DNA from: Chlorobiota bacterium
Lineage (GTDB): Bacteria; Bacteroidota; Bacteroidia; Bacteroidales; VadinHA17
Direction of reading: 5' to 3'
Assembly: GCA_013152085.1 (NCBI GenBank)
Contig: JAADHC010000052.1
Span: 90,572 to 154,571, forward strand
Length of the DNA stretch: 64,000 bases
Made by a program: the position numbers and the translations under genes. The notes under the pieces were generated by a model. It saw nothing but the letters and a program-made list of their open reading frames with translations, searched no databases and was not told the DNA's origin. Positions 9,112-19,561 of this stretch are shown here, piece by piece; within the stretch, counting starts at the first letter, position 1; each line of letters begins with the position of its first letter.

Positions 9112-9298
9112 AATATTTTCATTTCCGGAAATACTTCCGGTATCGGCAGATCATCCTGACTTGTACGGTCAGATGCTTCTCAGCAGGCTTCTCCATGAGG
9201 ACCGGGAAAGGATTCTCAGAAAAGCAGATGCCCTAAAATCGCGGTTCAGAGATATCATCCGTGAAGATCCATGGGTAGTTCTTTCCCGGTGTAAGTAA
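9101..9298 (+). CDS. Possible small protein overlapping the end of tpiA
   Basis: A 65-codon frame from a GTG at 9101 overlaps the last 11 bases of tpiA and ends at 9298. The product ([16 protein letters not shown] and so on) is charged and could form a helix, with no signal peptide or known domain. Overlap with tpiA would allow translational coupling. I do not recognise a family, and the frame may be chance; the only other content of the 9112-9377 gap is a TATCTTTA element near 9340, possibly the -7 site for the next gene. Confidence 0.3.
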   Translation: MRFKIFSFPEILPVSADHPDLYGQMLLSRLLHEDRERILRKADALKSRFRDIIREDPWVVLSRCK

Positions 9299-9377
9299 TG
9301 AGGATACATAAAAAGTTTTTTTTCAAGACAACAGTTTTTATCTTTAAACTCTGGAGACTTCAATAACCTGTCTGATC

Positions 9378-12300
9378 ATGAGAAGGATATCCCTTTTTTC
9401 CGGAAAATTACGGCCGTACAAACGATTAAAATGGCTGGTTATGGTACTGTTGTTTTTCCCGGTCATTCCCGCCCGTGCACAATCGTTCAAGACCTTCCCT
9501 AATGATACCTCTGCATTTACTGAAGCATTACGAACCTATATGGGACCTAACCTGAATGAGCAAAATATGGCCGTTCTCAACAATTTTCTGGACCGGTTTC
9601 GAAACGGAACATTAACGGAGGAAGAAAAGAACAGGGTCATTGATGTTTGCAACAGGTTGAAAGCCCGTAAAGCCCGGGGAGTACCTTATTTTATAACCTA
9701 TATGCAAACGGTAACACTGCTTAAAGATAAGCAGGTGAAACCGGAGTATTATACTGCATGGGAAGAAGGATTGACAGATTTGATCTCAATCCGCAGAAGC
9801 CAGCTAAGGTATGTTCTCCGGTACCTGAAGATCACCAGGGATTTTCTCACAAACTTTACGCTTTTTGCCAGCCCGGCAGTTACCTGGCGAGCCGATTCAG
9901 CAAGCTTCGCTTTTGAATTCGACAAAGAGTTTACGATATGGCTGGATAAAACAACGATTACTGGGTATAGCCAACGGGATAGTGTGAGAATATTGAAAAC
10001 ACATGGATCGTTTATTCCTGCCCAGGTACGGTGGAATGGTCTGGAAGGCCATGTTACCTGGGTAAGAGCAGGATATCCTGCCGAAGATGTTTGGGCAGAC
10101 CTGCCGTCCTATACTATTGATATGACCAAATCACATTATCATGCCGACAGTGTCTCTTTCATGAATACAACCTATTTTACCAAACCGGTAAAGGGTTCAT
10201 TTGATGATAAAATCCAGAAGATCAGCCAGCCGGGAAGAGCCTTATACCCTGTTTTTGATTCTTATGAAAAAGTTTTCAAAGTTGATAATATCCAAAAAGG
10301 GATTTTCTATGAAGGGGGATTATCCATGGCCGGAGCCGTAGTAAAAGGAACCGGGACAGAACGTAAGCAGGCAAAGCTTACTTTTTACCGTCAGGACACT
10401 TTGCAACTGGTTATCCGGTCGTTAAGTTTTTCATTTCGTAAAGACCGTTTCGTGTCCTCAGACTGCAGTATGACTTTTATGCTTGATGAAGATTCCATTT
10501 ACCATCCGAATATCGCTTTTACGTACAATCTGGCTACACGTGAAGTATCTTTTTATCAGACAAACAATCTGCTGACGAGCGCTCCGTTTTATGATTCTTA
10601 TCATCAGATCAATGCCACAGCCAAGTCTTTTACCTGGCGTATGGATGAACCTGTAGCCCGTCTTACAAGATTGCGGGGGACAACCATCGGTGAAGCCCGG
10701 TTCTGGTCGACTCATTTTTTTAATACCAGGCATTTTTACAGTTTACAGGGAATGGACGAACAGAATCCGCTGGTTACGGTAAAACGTTTTGTCGAATGGT
10801 ATTACCGGGATGAATTTCCGGTAAGCGAGCTGGCCAGATGGATGGGGATGCCTGAGCATACGGCCCGGAGAATGCTGGTAAACCTTGCCCTGGAAGGATT
10901 TATCTATTACAATCCGAAAACCGGTGAAGCCAAAGTCAAACAGGAGCTTTACGATTATCTGGAAGCTTTTGCCGGACATATTGATTATGATGTTATGATG
11001 TTTTATTCCAAAACCAAGGCCCCCGAAGATAATGCCATCCTGAATCTCAGAAACCAGGAACTCATTATTAATGGTGTCCCTACTATTTACCTTTCGGATT
11101 CACAAAATGTAGCCATTCATCCTGCCGGAAACCGGATCATAATGGCTAAAAACCGCAGTTTTAGTTTCAACGGAACGATTCAGGCCGGTTTTTCCATTTA
11201 CAGCGGTAAAAACTTCTTTTTCAACTATGACAGCTTCAAAATAGAGATGCATAACATCGATTCGTTACGATTGTATGCCTATGGTGACAAAAAAGACGAT
11301 TTGGGCAGACCCGTTCCTGAAGAAATTGAGAATATTGTTGAGGTCATTACGGGTTCGTTATACATTGACAAACCGGACAACAAGGCAGGTCTCAGGAATT
11401 ATGCGATCTATCCCTACTTTCAAAGCACTGAAAACTCTTATGTTTACTATCAGGAAACTTCCGTATATGACAGCGTTTATACCCGTGATAAATTCCGTTT
11501 TGTCATCTACCCGTTTACGCTATCCAATCTCAACAAGCTTACCAAAGAGAATTTACGATTTGACGGAGAGTTTATCAGTGGGGGAATTTTCCCGGGCATT
11601 CCCCAAAAGCTTATCGTACAAAATGATAATTCTCTGGGATTCACTTCCGATGCTCCCCCGGAAGGATTTCCGATATATAACGGTAAAGGACGATTTTATA
11701 ATGTGGTAAAAATGAGTAACCACGGTCTGGAAGGCAGTGGAAAACTCACATACCTTACCACTACTTTCGGCTCTGACCAGTACATCTTTTTCCCTGATTC
11801 CATGGTCGCAACGGCTCACGATTTTCAGACCACAGCACAAAATACCGGAACACCATTTCCGGACATTACCGGAAAGGATGCAGACCTCAGATGGTATCCC
11901 GATGAGGATCGGTTCCATATTAAGAAGCGCAGCGAAAACTTTCAGGTATTCGGAAACCGTACTTCACTTAACGGGAATCTGACACTTTCACCGGAGGGTA
12001 TGTACGCCGACGGAACATTTATACTACCTGATGCCACACTATGGTCAAACACTTTTGTTTTAACCGACAAAACATTTTCTGCAGATACAGCCAATTTTAC
12101 CGTTACTGCGGAAAACCAGGGATCAGCAAGGTTACTGGCTGACCAGGTACGTGCACAAATTGATATTGACAGGGGATCCGGTATATTTCAGGGATTGAGT
12201 GACACTATCCATCTGCAATTTCCGGAAAACCGCTATATCACATCACTCGACCACCTTACCTGGGACATTAACCGGAGAACCATAGGGCTGACAAACAAGC

Positions 12301-13919
12301 GTACCAGCGATGATCCTTACCTCTTTGATAACGATCCTGCGGCATTGATAGGCAAATGGCAGGTTACTCCCACTTTTTTGTCGATGAACCCGAAAACCGA
12401 TACGCTGGGATTCCGTTCCGATTCGGCATTCTATGATCTCGGCACACATGTACTGTCAACCTATCATGTTGATTTTCTTGAGATTGCCGACGCCATTATC
12501 TACCCGGACAAAAATACCGTAACTGTTGAAAAGGATGGAAATCTTCGTACCCTCCAAATGGCCAGACTTCTGGCAAACCAAAACCATACACTCGACTCGG
12601 TAAAAATCAATATTTTCAGCAGGAAAGATTTTTTCGGATCCGGACGTTACACCTACACAATGATTGACGGAACTGAAGAAAAAATCCTTTTCAGTAATAT
12701 TAAGACAGATGATTCTCTCCATACGTACGGAGAAACAGATATTCCCCTGGAACAACATTTTATGCTCAGTCCTGCATTCGAATACCGGGGAAAGGTGGAA
12801 TTATTCGCCTTGAAGCCGTTCCTTACCTTCAGCGGGGGAGTACGCATCTTACATGATTGTAAACCCATCAGCAGGAACTTTTTCAAATTTTCTGCAACAA
12901 TTGACCCGCAGAATGTTATGATACCGGTAGAAGGACAACCGATGAGCGATAATAATGTTAAAATCTACAATGGACATTATATTACGATTGATTCTACCCA
13001 TATTTACCCTGCTTTCTTATCCCGCAGGAAAAATTATAGTGATATACCCATCAGTACGGCAGAAGGATTTCTTGCTTTTGATGCTGCGTCGGGAGAATAC
13101 CGTATCGGAAGCCGTGAAAAACTTGCAGATACGGCAGCCATAGGAAACTACCTTGCTCTGAACCGGAATTATTGTACCCTCTATAGTGAAGGAAATCTGG
13201 ACCTTGGTGTGAATTTCGGCCAGATGAAAATGGTCACTGCAGGGAATATTCAACAGGATATGGAAACCGACACGGTACGGCTGCACGTAGCCATCGGGCT
13301 TGATTTCTTCTTTCATCCCGATGCCTTAAAGATGATGTCTGCAAGTATTGACTCCCTGACCGATCTGAAGCCTGTGAATGTGCGCAACTCATATTACCAG
13401 AAGACTTTACGCATGCTGATACCTGAGGAAGCTGCTACCCGTATGAACGAAGAAACAAACCTTTTTGGCCCTGCAGCCGAACTCCCGCAAGCCATCAGAC
13501 ATACGATCTTCCTCACTAACGTTACTCTCGTTTGGAATCAGATGACCAACTCTTATCAATCGGAAGGAAAGATGGGTGTCGGAAATATTGACGGACAACC
13601 ACTGAATGTCATTGCAGACGGATATCTTGAGATACAAAAAAAACGAAGTGGTGACATGCTTGACCTGTATTTAAAATTTGATGAGAAGGACTGGTACTAT
13701 TTTGGTTACACCCGTGGAGTAATGCAGGTACTGGCTTCAGACAGATCGTTCCTGGATATTTTCCGTGATCTCTCACCCAACCAGAGGAGGGTTAAGGCAG
13801 GGCACGGAGAAACGCCCTATACCTATATGGTAGGTGTGGATATTAAACTATCCAGGTTCCTGAGAAAAATGCAGATGCTTCATGAGCAACCCCCGGGAGA
13901 TACAGAACCGGAACGGTAG
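9378..13919 (+). CDS. Very large exported protein of unknown function, beta-rich, with an internal winged-helix-like segment
   Basis: 1513 residues. A signal peptide is clear (basic start, hydrophobic WLVMVLLFFPVIP, cleavage near ARA-Q at about residue 34). Most of the rest is a long series of beta-strand-like segments with aromatic and polar alternation (ADSVSFMN, KLTFYRQDTLQLVIRS, GKGRFYNVVKMS), somewhat like the stacked strands of OstA/LptD-type or AsmA-type proteins, but I cannot assign either. Around residues 470-530 there is a helical segment with the pattern of a winged helix (EFPVSELARWMG, then HTARRMLVNLALEGFI). Related 1500-residue proteins appear to be a lineage-specific family in Bacteroidota; none has a role known to me. 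It is monocistronic and ends five bases from the convergent phosphoesterase gene. Confidence 0.7.
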   Translation: MRRISLFSGKLRPYKRLKWLVMVLLFFPVIPARAQSFKTFPNDTSAFTEALRTYMGPNLNEQNMAVLNNFLDRFRNGTLTEEEKNRVIDVCNRLKARKARGVPYFITYMQTVTLLKDKQVKPEYYTAWEEGLTDLISIRRSQLRYVLRYLKITRDFLTNFTLFASPAVTWRADSASFAFEFDKEFTIWLDKTTITGYSQRDSVRILKTHGSFIPAQVRWNGLEGHVTWVRAGYPAEDVWADLPSYTIDMTKSHYHADSVSFMNTTYFTKPVKGSFDDKIQKISQPGRALYPVFDSYEKVFKVDNIQKGIFYEGGLSMAGAVVKGTGTERKQAKLTFYRQDTLQLVIRSLSFSFRKDRFVSSDCSMTFMLDEDSIYHPNIAFTYNLATREVSFYQTNNLLTSAPFYDSYHQINATAKSFTWRMDEPVARLTRLRGTTIGEARFWSTHFFNTRHFYSLQGMDEQNPLVTVKRFVEWYYRDEFPVSELARWMGMPEHTARRMLVNLALEGFIYYNPKTGEAKVKQELYDYLEAFAGHIDYDVMMFYSKTKAPEDNAILNLRNQELIINGVPTIYLSDSQNVAIHPAGNRIIMAKNRSFSFNGTIQAGFSIYSGKNFFFNYDSFKIEMHNIDSLRLYAYGDKKDDLGRPVPEEIENIVEVITGSLYIDKPDNKAGLRNYAIYPYFQSTENSYVYYQETSVYDSVYTRDKFRFVIYPFTLSNLNKLTKENLRFDGEFISGGIFPGIPQKLIVQNDNSLGFTSDAPPEGFPIYNGKGRFYNVVKMSNHGLEGSGKLTYLTTTFGSDQYIFFPDSMVATAHDFQTTAQNTGTPFPDITGKDADLRWYPDEDRFHIKKRSENFQVFGNRTSLNGNLTLSPEGMYADGTFILPDATLWSNTFVLTDKTFSADTANFTVTAENQGSARLLADQVRAQIDIDRGSGIFQGLSDTIHLQFPENRYITSLDHLTWDINRRTIGLTNKRTSDDPYLFDNDPAALIGKWQVTPTFLSMNPKTDTLGFRSDSAFYDLGTHVLSTYHVDFLEIADAIIYPDKNTVTVEKDGNLRTLQMARLLANQNHTLDSVKINIFSRKDFFGSGRYTYTMIDGTEEKILFSNIKTDDSLHTYGETDIPLEQHFMLSPAFEYRGKVELFALKPFLTFSGGVRILHDCKPISRNFFKFSATIDPQNVMIPVEGQPMSDNNVKIYNGHYITIDSTHIYPAFLSRRKNYSDIPISTAEGFLAFDAASGEYRIGSREKLADTAAIGNYLALNRNYCTLYSEGNLDLGVNFGQMKMVTAGNIQQDMETDTVRLHVAIGLDFFFHPDALKMMSASIDSLTDLKPVNVRNSYYQKTLRMLIPEEAATRMNEETNLFGPAAELPQAIRHTIFLTNVTLVWNQMTNSYQSEGKMGVGNIDGQPLNVIADGYLEIQKKRSGDMLDLYLKFDEKDWYYFGYTRGVMQVLASDRSFLDIFRDLSPNQRRVKAGHGETPYTYMVGVDIKLSRFLRKMQMLHEQPPGDTEPER

Positions 13920-13924
13920 AAAAG

Positions 13925-14419
13925 CTACCTTGTACCCAGCTCTGCTACTTCCAGTTCTTTAACCTGATCACCATGGATTTCAAACCTGACAACGGTCCTT
14001 ACCCGGTGAAAACCCTGCTTTCCGGCTGATCCCGGATTTATATGCAGGAGACGCAGCTTTTTGTCATGCATGATCTTCAGGATATGGGAATGCCCTGAGA
14101 TGAACAATCCCGGCGGGTCTGCCAGTAGTTTTTCCCGGATACCGCGTGCAAAATGGCCCGGATAACCACCAATATGTGTGATCCAGACGTTAAGCAGCTC
14201 ACAGGTAAATCGCTGAGAAACAGGACATATATTTCGTATCTCCTGACCATCAATATTACCGTAAACCGCCCGTACAGGTGCAATCTTCATCAACCTCTGT
14301 AATACGTCAGCCGAACCGATATCCCCTGCATGCCAGATCTCATCGCACTCACTGAAAAGTTGAAAGATTCGTGAATCCAGAAAACCATGTGTATCCGAAA
14401 GCAGTCCGATTCTTTTCAT
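13925..14419 (-). CDS. YfcE/MJ0936-family metallophosphoesterase
   Basis: 164 residues from the ATG at 14419 (MKRIGLLSDTHG); an earlier start at 14458 adds 13 residues not seen in the family. Metal-binding motifs are in order: LLSDTHG, HAGDIGSADV, YGNIDG, THIGGYPGH, and SGHSH. These enzymes hydrolyse phosphodiesters with Mn or similar metals; the natural substrate is unclear. It is convergent with the large exported-protein gene. Confidence 0.88.
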   Translation of the reverse strand: MKRIGLLSDTHGFLDSRIFQLFSECDEIWHAGDIGSADVLQRLMKIAPVRAVYGNIDGQEIRNICPVSQRFTCELLNVWITHIGGYPGHFARGIREKLLADPPGLFISGHSHILKIMHDKKLRLLHINPGSAGKQGFHRVRTVVRFEIHGDQVKELEVAELGTR

Positions 14420-14631
14420 TATCCGGTTCTTTAACTTATAGATCAGGACAGGTTGCAAATCATACCCAAGCCTGCCTGTTCAGAGAATAAGTCAGCTTTT
14501 ATGTTTTTATGGAATAAAAATAGCTAAATCATTCTTCTCCGGCAATGCAGGAGTTTGACCTGAATTCGACATAACAGACCTTTGAGATACATATTGTTCA
14601 GGATTTTTAACTTTGTGCAGACGATCAAGGC

Positions 14632-15354
14632 ATGGCAGACAAACAATATTTTTTTTCAAGGGAAACCGGAGATAAGCAAGTGATTCTGGATACGGATGAA
14701 TCAAAACACTGTATCCGTGTATTGCGTCACCGTAAAGGAGATCATCTGGAAGTTCTGGACGGCCGGGGAAATCTATACTACTGTACCCTTATGGAGGCAA
14801 ATCCTGCAAGGGCAGTGTTGATGGTTGACCTGAAATTAAAGACAGAACCTATGCGGAGTTTTTATCTTCATATTGCCATCGGGCCTACAAAACATCTTAA
14901 CCGGTTTGAGATTTTTCTGGAAAAAGCTACGGAGATCGGCATCGATGAAATAACCCCAGTTATTTCTGCCCACAGTGAAAGGCGCAACCTCCGTACAGAA
15001 CGATTGGAGAAAGTACTCATTTCGGCCATGAAACAATCCGGACAAGGTATTTTACCGTTACTCCATCCACCTGTTGGCATAGCGCAATTCATTCGGCAGG
15101 ATCCCGCCGGTGTCCGGTTTATTGCCCACTGCCTCGACCCGGATCTCCCACCCCTGGCTGCTGCAGATATTCCGTCCACCCGGATAACCATTCTTATTGG
15201 CCCCGAAGGCGGATTTACCACTGAAGAGGTTAAAAATGCTGTTGAGCATGATTTTCGCGAAGTTAGTCTTGGTAAATCACGCCTCAGAACAGAAACAGCC
15301 GCAATTACGGCTGTTGCTACCTTACATGCCCGCATGATATTCAAAAACAGGTAA
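14632..15354 (+). CDS. rsmE: 16S rRNA (uracil-1498-N3)-methyltransferase
   Basis: 240 residues. The N-terminal PUA-like part (DESKHCIRVLRHRKGD) is followed by a SPOUT methyltransferase domain with the knot motifs KATEIGIDEITP, IGPEGGFTTEE and SLGKSRLRTETA. It methylates U1498 in the decoding region of 16S rRNA using S-adenosylmethionine. The ATG at 14632 gives the expected short N-terminal arm. Confidence 0.94.
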   Translation: MADKQYFFSRETGDKQVILDTDESKHCIRVLRHRKGDHLEVLDGRGNLYYCTLMEANPARAVLMVDLKLKTEPMRSFYLHIAIGPTKHLNRFEIFLEKATEIGIDEITPVISAHSERRNLRTERLEKVLISAMKQSGQGILPLLHPPVGIAQFIRQDPAGVRFIAHCLDPDLPPLAAADIPSTRITILIGPEGGFTTEEVKNAVEHDFREVSLGKSRLRTETAAITAVATLHARMIFKNR

Positions 15355-15442
15355 TAAGGAATATTTCCTTTTGAACTAAGCTGATCCAGAGCCATCTCAA
15401 CCATACTCACGGCACCTTCAACTTTCCAAATTCCTGCATAAA

Positions 15443-15466
15443 AAAAACCGGTGTAAACCGGTTTTT
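15443..15466. terminator. Bidirectional terminator between rsmE and a minus-strand small gene
   Basis: A nine-base-pair stem (AAAAACCGG / CCGGTTTTT) with a six-base loop carries a run of A on one side and T on the other, so it can act on both strands. It lies between the end of rsmE (plus) and the end of the small ORF at 15486 (minus). Confidence 0.8.
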
Positions 15467-15485
15467 AAGTTTTCTGCAACCTGAA

Positions 15486-15713
15486 CTAATTTTTTGCTGG
15501 ATGCATAATTAGTTTTAACCTGTTAAAAAACCACGTCATCAGGTTCCCGGAAGGTTTAATAATCAAACCTCCCAAAACGTCATCCAGGACATCATCAATC
15601 GATGCATCATAGTCAACAGGAAGGAGATCGTTGGCAGAATCATCGGTTAAACAGGCATCATGGGTAACATTTTTGTGTGTAAATGAAAGTGTAGCATGTT
15701 TCTTCATAGGCAA
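15486..15713 (-). CDS. Small acidic protein of unknown function
   Basis: 75 residues, or 73 if the second methionine (MKKHATLSF) is the start. The middle is acidic (DYDASIDDVLDDVLGG), the C-terminus is more basic and hydrophobic. No known domain. Support for a real gene: it is followed at once by the bidirectional terminator at 15443-15466 and lies downstream of the sigma-factor gene on the same strand, 142 bases after it. It could be a small partner of the sigma factor, but nothing in the sequence proves this. Confidence 0.5.
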   Translation of the reverse strand: MPMKKHATLSFTHKNVTHDACLTDDSANDLLPVDYDASIDDVLDDVLGGLIIKPSGNLMTWFFNRLKLIMHPAKN

Positions 15714-15855
15714 TCCGGCTTAAGGTTAAACATCCTGTGCAGATGGAATATTCCCGGAATAACCGGGAAGCGCCCGTGTTCGGGGAAAAGTTATCCATTT
15801 GCCGTAATTAGAACGCCGGAGTATCAAACTTATTATTCAAAACGGAGGGAAAATG

Positions 15856-16446
15856 TTATTGCACTGTAAGATTCAGGTTTTTCTCTTTTATCATTTTACG
15901 CATATTAATCAGGGCATAGCGCATACGCCCCAGCGCAGTGTTAATACTTACCTGGGTTTGTTCGGCAATCTCCTTAAAACTAAGGCCTCCATAATGCCGG
16001 AGCATGACCACCTCTTTCTGTTCAGGCGGCAGATACTCGATCAATTGTTTAACTTCGTTCAGTATCTGATCTTCAACCAGCATTTCTTCGATCGTTTTAT
16101 CGGAAAACCGGGAATGGTTGAAGATATCATTTTCGTAATCATCATTCGACAAGGTGTACAGTTGGTTTTCCTTGCGGAAATAATCGATAGACAAATTATG
16201 TGCAATACGGATTACCCACGACAGGAACCGGCCGTTTTCCACATATTTCCCCTGTTTCAGGGAATGTACTACCTTAATAAAGGTATCCTGAAATAAATCT
16301 TCTGCCAGAACAGGGTTCCGGACAGTCATCAGAATATAGGTATAAACTTTGTTTTTGTGCCTGTTGATCAGAACTTCGATACTCTGATGGTCGCCGTCAA
16401 TATATCTTTTAATCAGGTCCTGATCGGATAACTTTTCACGTGCCAA
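15856..16446 (-). CDS. ECF-type RNA polymerase sigma factor, TTG start
   Basis: 196 residues. Region 2 is clear (AEDLFQDTFIKV, then FLSWVIRIAHNLSIDYFRK), as is region 4 (LPPEQKEVVMLRHYGGLSFKEIAEQTQVS, a helix-turn-helix). No ATG exists near the expected N-terminus; the frame opens at TTG 16446, and a full Shine-Dalgarno sequence AAAGGAGGT (16459-16451, minus strand) lies five to six bases before it, so the TTG start is well supported. The protein would direct RNA polymerase to an alternative promoter set. No membrane anti-sigma gene is next to it, unlike many Bacteroidota ECF factors that pair with FecR. Confidence 0.93.
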   Translation of the reverse strand: MAREKLSDQDLIKRYIDGDHQSIEVLINRHKNKVYTYILMTVRNPVLAEDLFQDTFIKVVHSLKQGKYVENGRFLSWVIRIAHNLSIDYFRKENQLYTLSNDDYENDIFNHSRFSDKTIEEMLVEDQILNEVKQLIEYLPPEQKEVVMLRHYGGLSFKEIAEQTQVSINTALGRMRYALINMRKMIKEKNLNLTVQ

Positions 16447-16450
16447 AATG

Positions 16451-16459
16451 ACCTCCTTT
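16451..16459 (-). promoter_or_regulatory. Strong ribosome-binding site that fixes the TTG start of the sigma-factor gene
   Basis: AAAGGAGGT on the minus strand is fully complementary to the 16S rRNA 3' end. Strong Shine-Dalgarno sequences are uncommon in Bacteroidota, where initiation usually relies on A-rich leaders. Confidence 0.8.
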
Positions 16460-16629
16460 GTTGGTTAATCAAGGGTAGAATTTTTCAATAGGCATTTTGG
16501 TTTTGGTTAAACAATCCGTTAAACAGGCAATACGAATTACGGAAAAAAAAATCACATCACAAAAACTACCTTCATAAAATGCTGTTAATTTTTGTTAAAA
16601 TGCAGTATCTTTAAAGCTTTTCAATTTCC

Positions 16630-19458
16630 ATGCCACAAAAGAAGGACAAACAGCAATATATTCATTTAAAAGGGGTTAGGGTACACAATCTTAAGAACAT
16701 CGAAGTAAAGATTCCGCTTAACCACTTTGTTGTCATTACCGGATTATCCGGATCGGGAAAGTCATCGCTGGCTTTTGACACGATATACGCGGAAGGGCAG
16801 CGCCGGTATGTAGAAAGTCTGAGTGCTTATGCAAGGCAATTCCTCGGAAGAATGCAAAAACCGGATGTGGATTTTATTGAAGGGATACCTCCTGCCATTG
16901 CCATAGAACAGAAGGTCAATACATCAAATCCGCGCTCAACCGTTGGGACAAGTACCGAGATATATGATTATATTAAGTTGCTGTATGCCAGGATAGGAAA
17001 GACGTTTTCTCCGGTATCCGGAAAAGAGGTAAAGAAACATTCCGTGGATGATGTCCTGGATTTTATCCTCAGGGAAGCTCCGGGTAAGAAAATGATGATC
17101 GCTGTCCCCTATTCCGAACATCCCGGGGACAGCATCCCTGCACGTCTCAGGCATCTTTTTCTGGAAGGGTTTTCAAGGGTTATGGTAGATAAAGAAATCC
17201 ACACGATCGAAGAGATCATGAACAATGAAGCCATCCTGAAAGGAACACACTTATTTTACCTGATCATAGACCGGCTTATCCCTGATACCGAAGGTGATAC
17301 CCGGGCCAGAATGGCAGATTCCGTTCAGACGGCTTTCCAGACCGGGAATGATACATGCACAATAATCTTTTTTGATGGTGATGAAATTATTAAGAAAAAT
17401 TTTTCTGCCCGTTTTGAGGCTGACGGAATTGTATTTAACGAACCATCCATTCATATGTTCAACTTTAATAATCCTCTGGGTGCCTGCCCGCGATGTGAAG
17501 GTTACGGAAAAGTTATCGGAATAGATGAAGATCTCGTAGTTCCCGACAAATCTCTTTCTGTTTTTGAAGATGCTATTGTTTGCTGGAAAGGGGAAAAGAT
17601 GAAAAAATGGAAGGAAAACCTGATCCGGAATGCGGTTTATTTTGATTTTCCGGTACATAAACCTTACGATCGGTTAACAGCGGAACAGAAAAGGCTAATC
17701 TGGACCGGAAATAAATACTTTAAGGGACTCGACCGTTTTTTCGTAATGCTGGAAGCAAAAAAGTATAAAATCCAGTACAGGGTAATGCTGGCAAGATACC
17801 GGGGAAAAACGATCTGTCCGGAGTGCCATGGGAAGAGATTGAGAAAGGAAGCTTCGTGGGTAAAAATTAACGGAGTGTCTATTCCCGATCTGGCAGACTG
17901 GTCTCTGGAAAGGGTTTCAGCTTTTTTCTCAGGTTTGGATCTTACAAATCATGACCACAAAATTGCAGAGCGTATCTTAACGGAGATCAATAACCGTATC
18001 CATTACCTGCTACAGGTTGGCCTGGGATATCTGACACTTAACAGGCTTTCCTCAACACTTTCAGGTGGAGAATCGCAACGTATTAACCTTGCCACATCGC
18101 TGGGCAGCAGCCTGGTAGGATCTTTATATATCCTGGATGAACCATCCATTGGCCTGCATCCGCGGGATACAGACAAACTGATCCGTGTATTAAAAGACCT
18201 GAAAGAGCTGGGAAACACGGTACTTGTTGTTGAACACGATGAAGATTTTATGAAAGCGGCTGACGATATTATCGATCTCGGACCGAGGGCGGGGAAAGAA
18301 GGCGGCAGGATTATTTTTGCAGGTCCTGCAAAGAAGATCCATAGCAGCAAAGAAAGTCTTACAGCACAATACCTAACCGGTCAAAAAGAAATTCCCGTAC
18401 CTTCTGTCAGAAGGCAATGGAACAGTTCGGTTATTTTACGTGGGGTAAAACATAACAACCTGAAAAATATTGATGTCACTTTTCCGTTGCACGTTTTGAC
18501 GGTTGTCACTGGTGTCAGTGGTTCGGGGAAATCATCGCTGGTTAGTGACACCCTCTGTCCTGCTTTAAGAAAAGTTATTGAAAGATCTTCCGTTAAAGGA
18601 GGTGCATATTCGGCGCTTGAGGGTGATCTTGCGCAGATACAGGCCATTGAACATGTCGATCAGCATCCGATTGGAAAGTCTTCACGGTCAAATCCTGTCA
18701 CCTATCTGAAAGCATGGGATGATATTCGCAAACTGCTTGCAGACCAGCCTATGGCAAAGCATAGTCATCTTAAACCCGCACATTTTTCTTTTAATGTGGA
18801 TGGTGGCAGATGTGATGAATGTAAAGGCGAAGGGGTTATTCATGTTGAAATGCAATTTATGGCTGATGTTGAACTGGTTTGTGAGCATTGTAAAGGAAAA
18901 AGATTCAAACCTGAAATTCTGGAAGTTAAGTATCGTGGGAAATCAGTATATGACCTTCTTGAACTCACGGTTAACGAGGCCATAGCTCTTTTTTCAGAAG
19001 GGACCAGTACAACGGAAAAGAAAATTGTCGAGAAATTACAGACCCTTGAAAACGTCGGAATGGGTTATGTGCACCTTGGACAGGCCTCCAATACACTTAG
19101 CGGAGGGGAAAGCCAGCGGATCAAACTGGCATCATTTCTGAAAAAGGAACAACAACATATTCATAAGCTTTTTATCTTTGATGAACCCACCACAGGATTA
19201 CATTTTGATGATATTCGTAAACTTCTGGCAGCCTTTGATGCTCTGATCGAGCATGGCAATACCGTCCTGCTAATTGAGCACAACCCTGAAGTTATCAAAT
19301 CTGCCGACTGGGTTATTGACCTTGGCCCCGAAGGTGGAGAAAAAGGAGGGACAATAGTATGTGAAGGAACTCCTGAGGAGATTATCACCTGTTCCTCATC
19401 GCATACGGGAAGGGTGATCAGGGGAAAACTCAGACATATCGCGGAAAGGATCGATTAA
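16630..19458 (+). CDS. uvrA: Excinuclease ABC subunit A
   Basis: 942 residues, normal length. First Walker [10 protein letters not shown] at residues 38-46, followed by the UvrA-specific [19 protein letters not shown] region; zinc modules CPRCEGYG and CPECHGKR; signature [16 protein letters not shown] and Walker [16 protein letters not shown]. The second half repeats this with Walker A near residue 630, the zinc module [17 protein letters not shown], and [12 protein letters not shown]. It finds DNA lesions together with UvrB at the start of nucleotide excision repair. TATCTTTA lies 22 bases upstream of the ATG and may be a -7 element. Confidence 0.98.
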   Translation: MPQKKDKQQYIHLKGVRVHNLKNIEVKIPLNHFVVITGLSGSGKSSLAFDTIYAEGQRRYVESLSAYARQFLGRMQKPDVDFIEGIPPAIAIEQKVNTSNPRSTVGTSTEIYDYIKLLYARIGKTFSPVSGKEVKKHSVDDVLDFILREAPGKKMMIAVPYSEHPGDSIPARLRHLFLEGFSRVMVDKEIHTIEEIMNNEAILKGTHLFYLIIDRLIPDTEGDTRARMADSVQTAFQTGNDTCTIIFFDGDEIIKKNFSARFEADGIVFNEPSIHMFNFNNPLGACPRCEGYGKVIGIDEDLVVPDKSLSVFEDAIVCWKGEKMKKWKENLIRNAVYFDFPVHKPYDRLTAEQKRLIWTGNKYFKGLDRFFVMLEAKKYKIQYRVMLARYRGKTICPECHGKRLRKEASWVKINGVSIPDLADWSLERVSAFFSGLDLTNHDHKIAERILTEINNRIHYLLQVGLGYLTLNRLSSTLSGGESQRINLATSLGSSLVGSLYILDEPSIGLHPRDTDKLIRVLKDLKELGNTVLVVEHDEDFMKAADDIIDLGPRAGKEGGRIIFAGPAKKIHSSKESLTAQYLTGQKEIPVPSVRRQWNSSVILRGVKHNNLKNIDVTFPLHVLTVVTGVSGSGKSSLVSDTLCPALRKVIERSSVKGGAYSALEGDLAQIQAIEHVDQHPIGKSSRSNPVTYLKAWDDIRKLLADQPMAKHSHLKPAHFSFNVDGGRCDECKGEGVIHVEMQFMADVELVCEHCKGKRFKPEILEVKYRGKSVYDLLELTVNEAIALFSEGTSTTEKKIVEKLQTLENVGMGYVHLGQASNTLSGGESQRIKLASFLKKEQQHIHKLFIFDEPTTGLHFDDIRKLLAAFDALIEHGNTVLLIEHNPEVIKSADWVIDLGPEGGEKGGTIVCEGTPEEIITCSSSHTGRVIRGKLRHIAERID

Positions 19459-19510
19459 ACATAAGACCAACCAAACAAGATAAAATAAGGAAAAGTCAAA
19501 AGAATAAAAA

Positions 19511-19529
19511 ACCCGCAACGAATGCGGGT
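19511..19529 (-). terminator. Terminator of the minus-strand exported-protein genes
   Basis: A seven-base-pair stem ACCCGCA / TGCGGGT with a five-base loop has a run of six A on its left side, which becomes a U-tract for minus-strand transcripts. It ends the 20937-19562 transcript and lies in the convergent gap after uvrA. Confidence 0.78.
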
Positions 19530-19561
19530 CATGTAATATAAAACCATTTTTGAAACAGAAA

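Noticed and set aside
14868-15410. A 180-codon open frame on the minus strand inside rsmE
   Set aside because: It lies opposite a clear rsmE coding frame, has serine/arginine-rich shadow composition and no domain.
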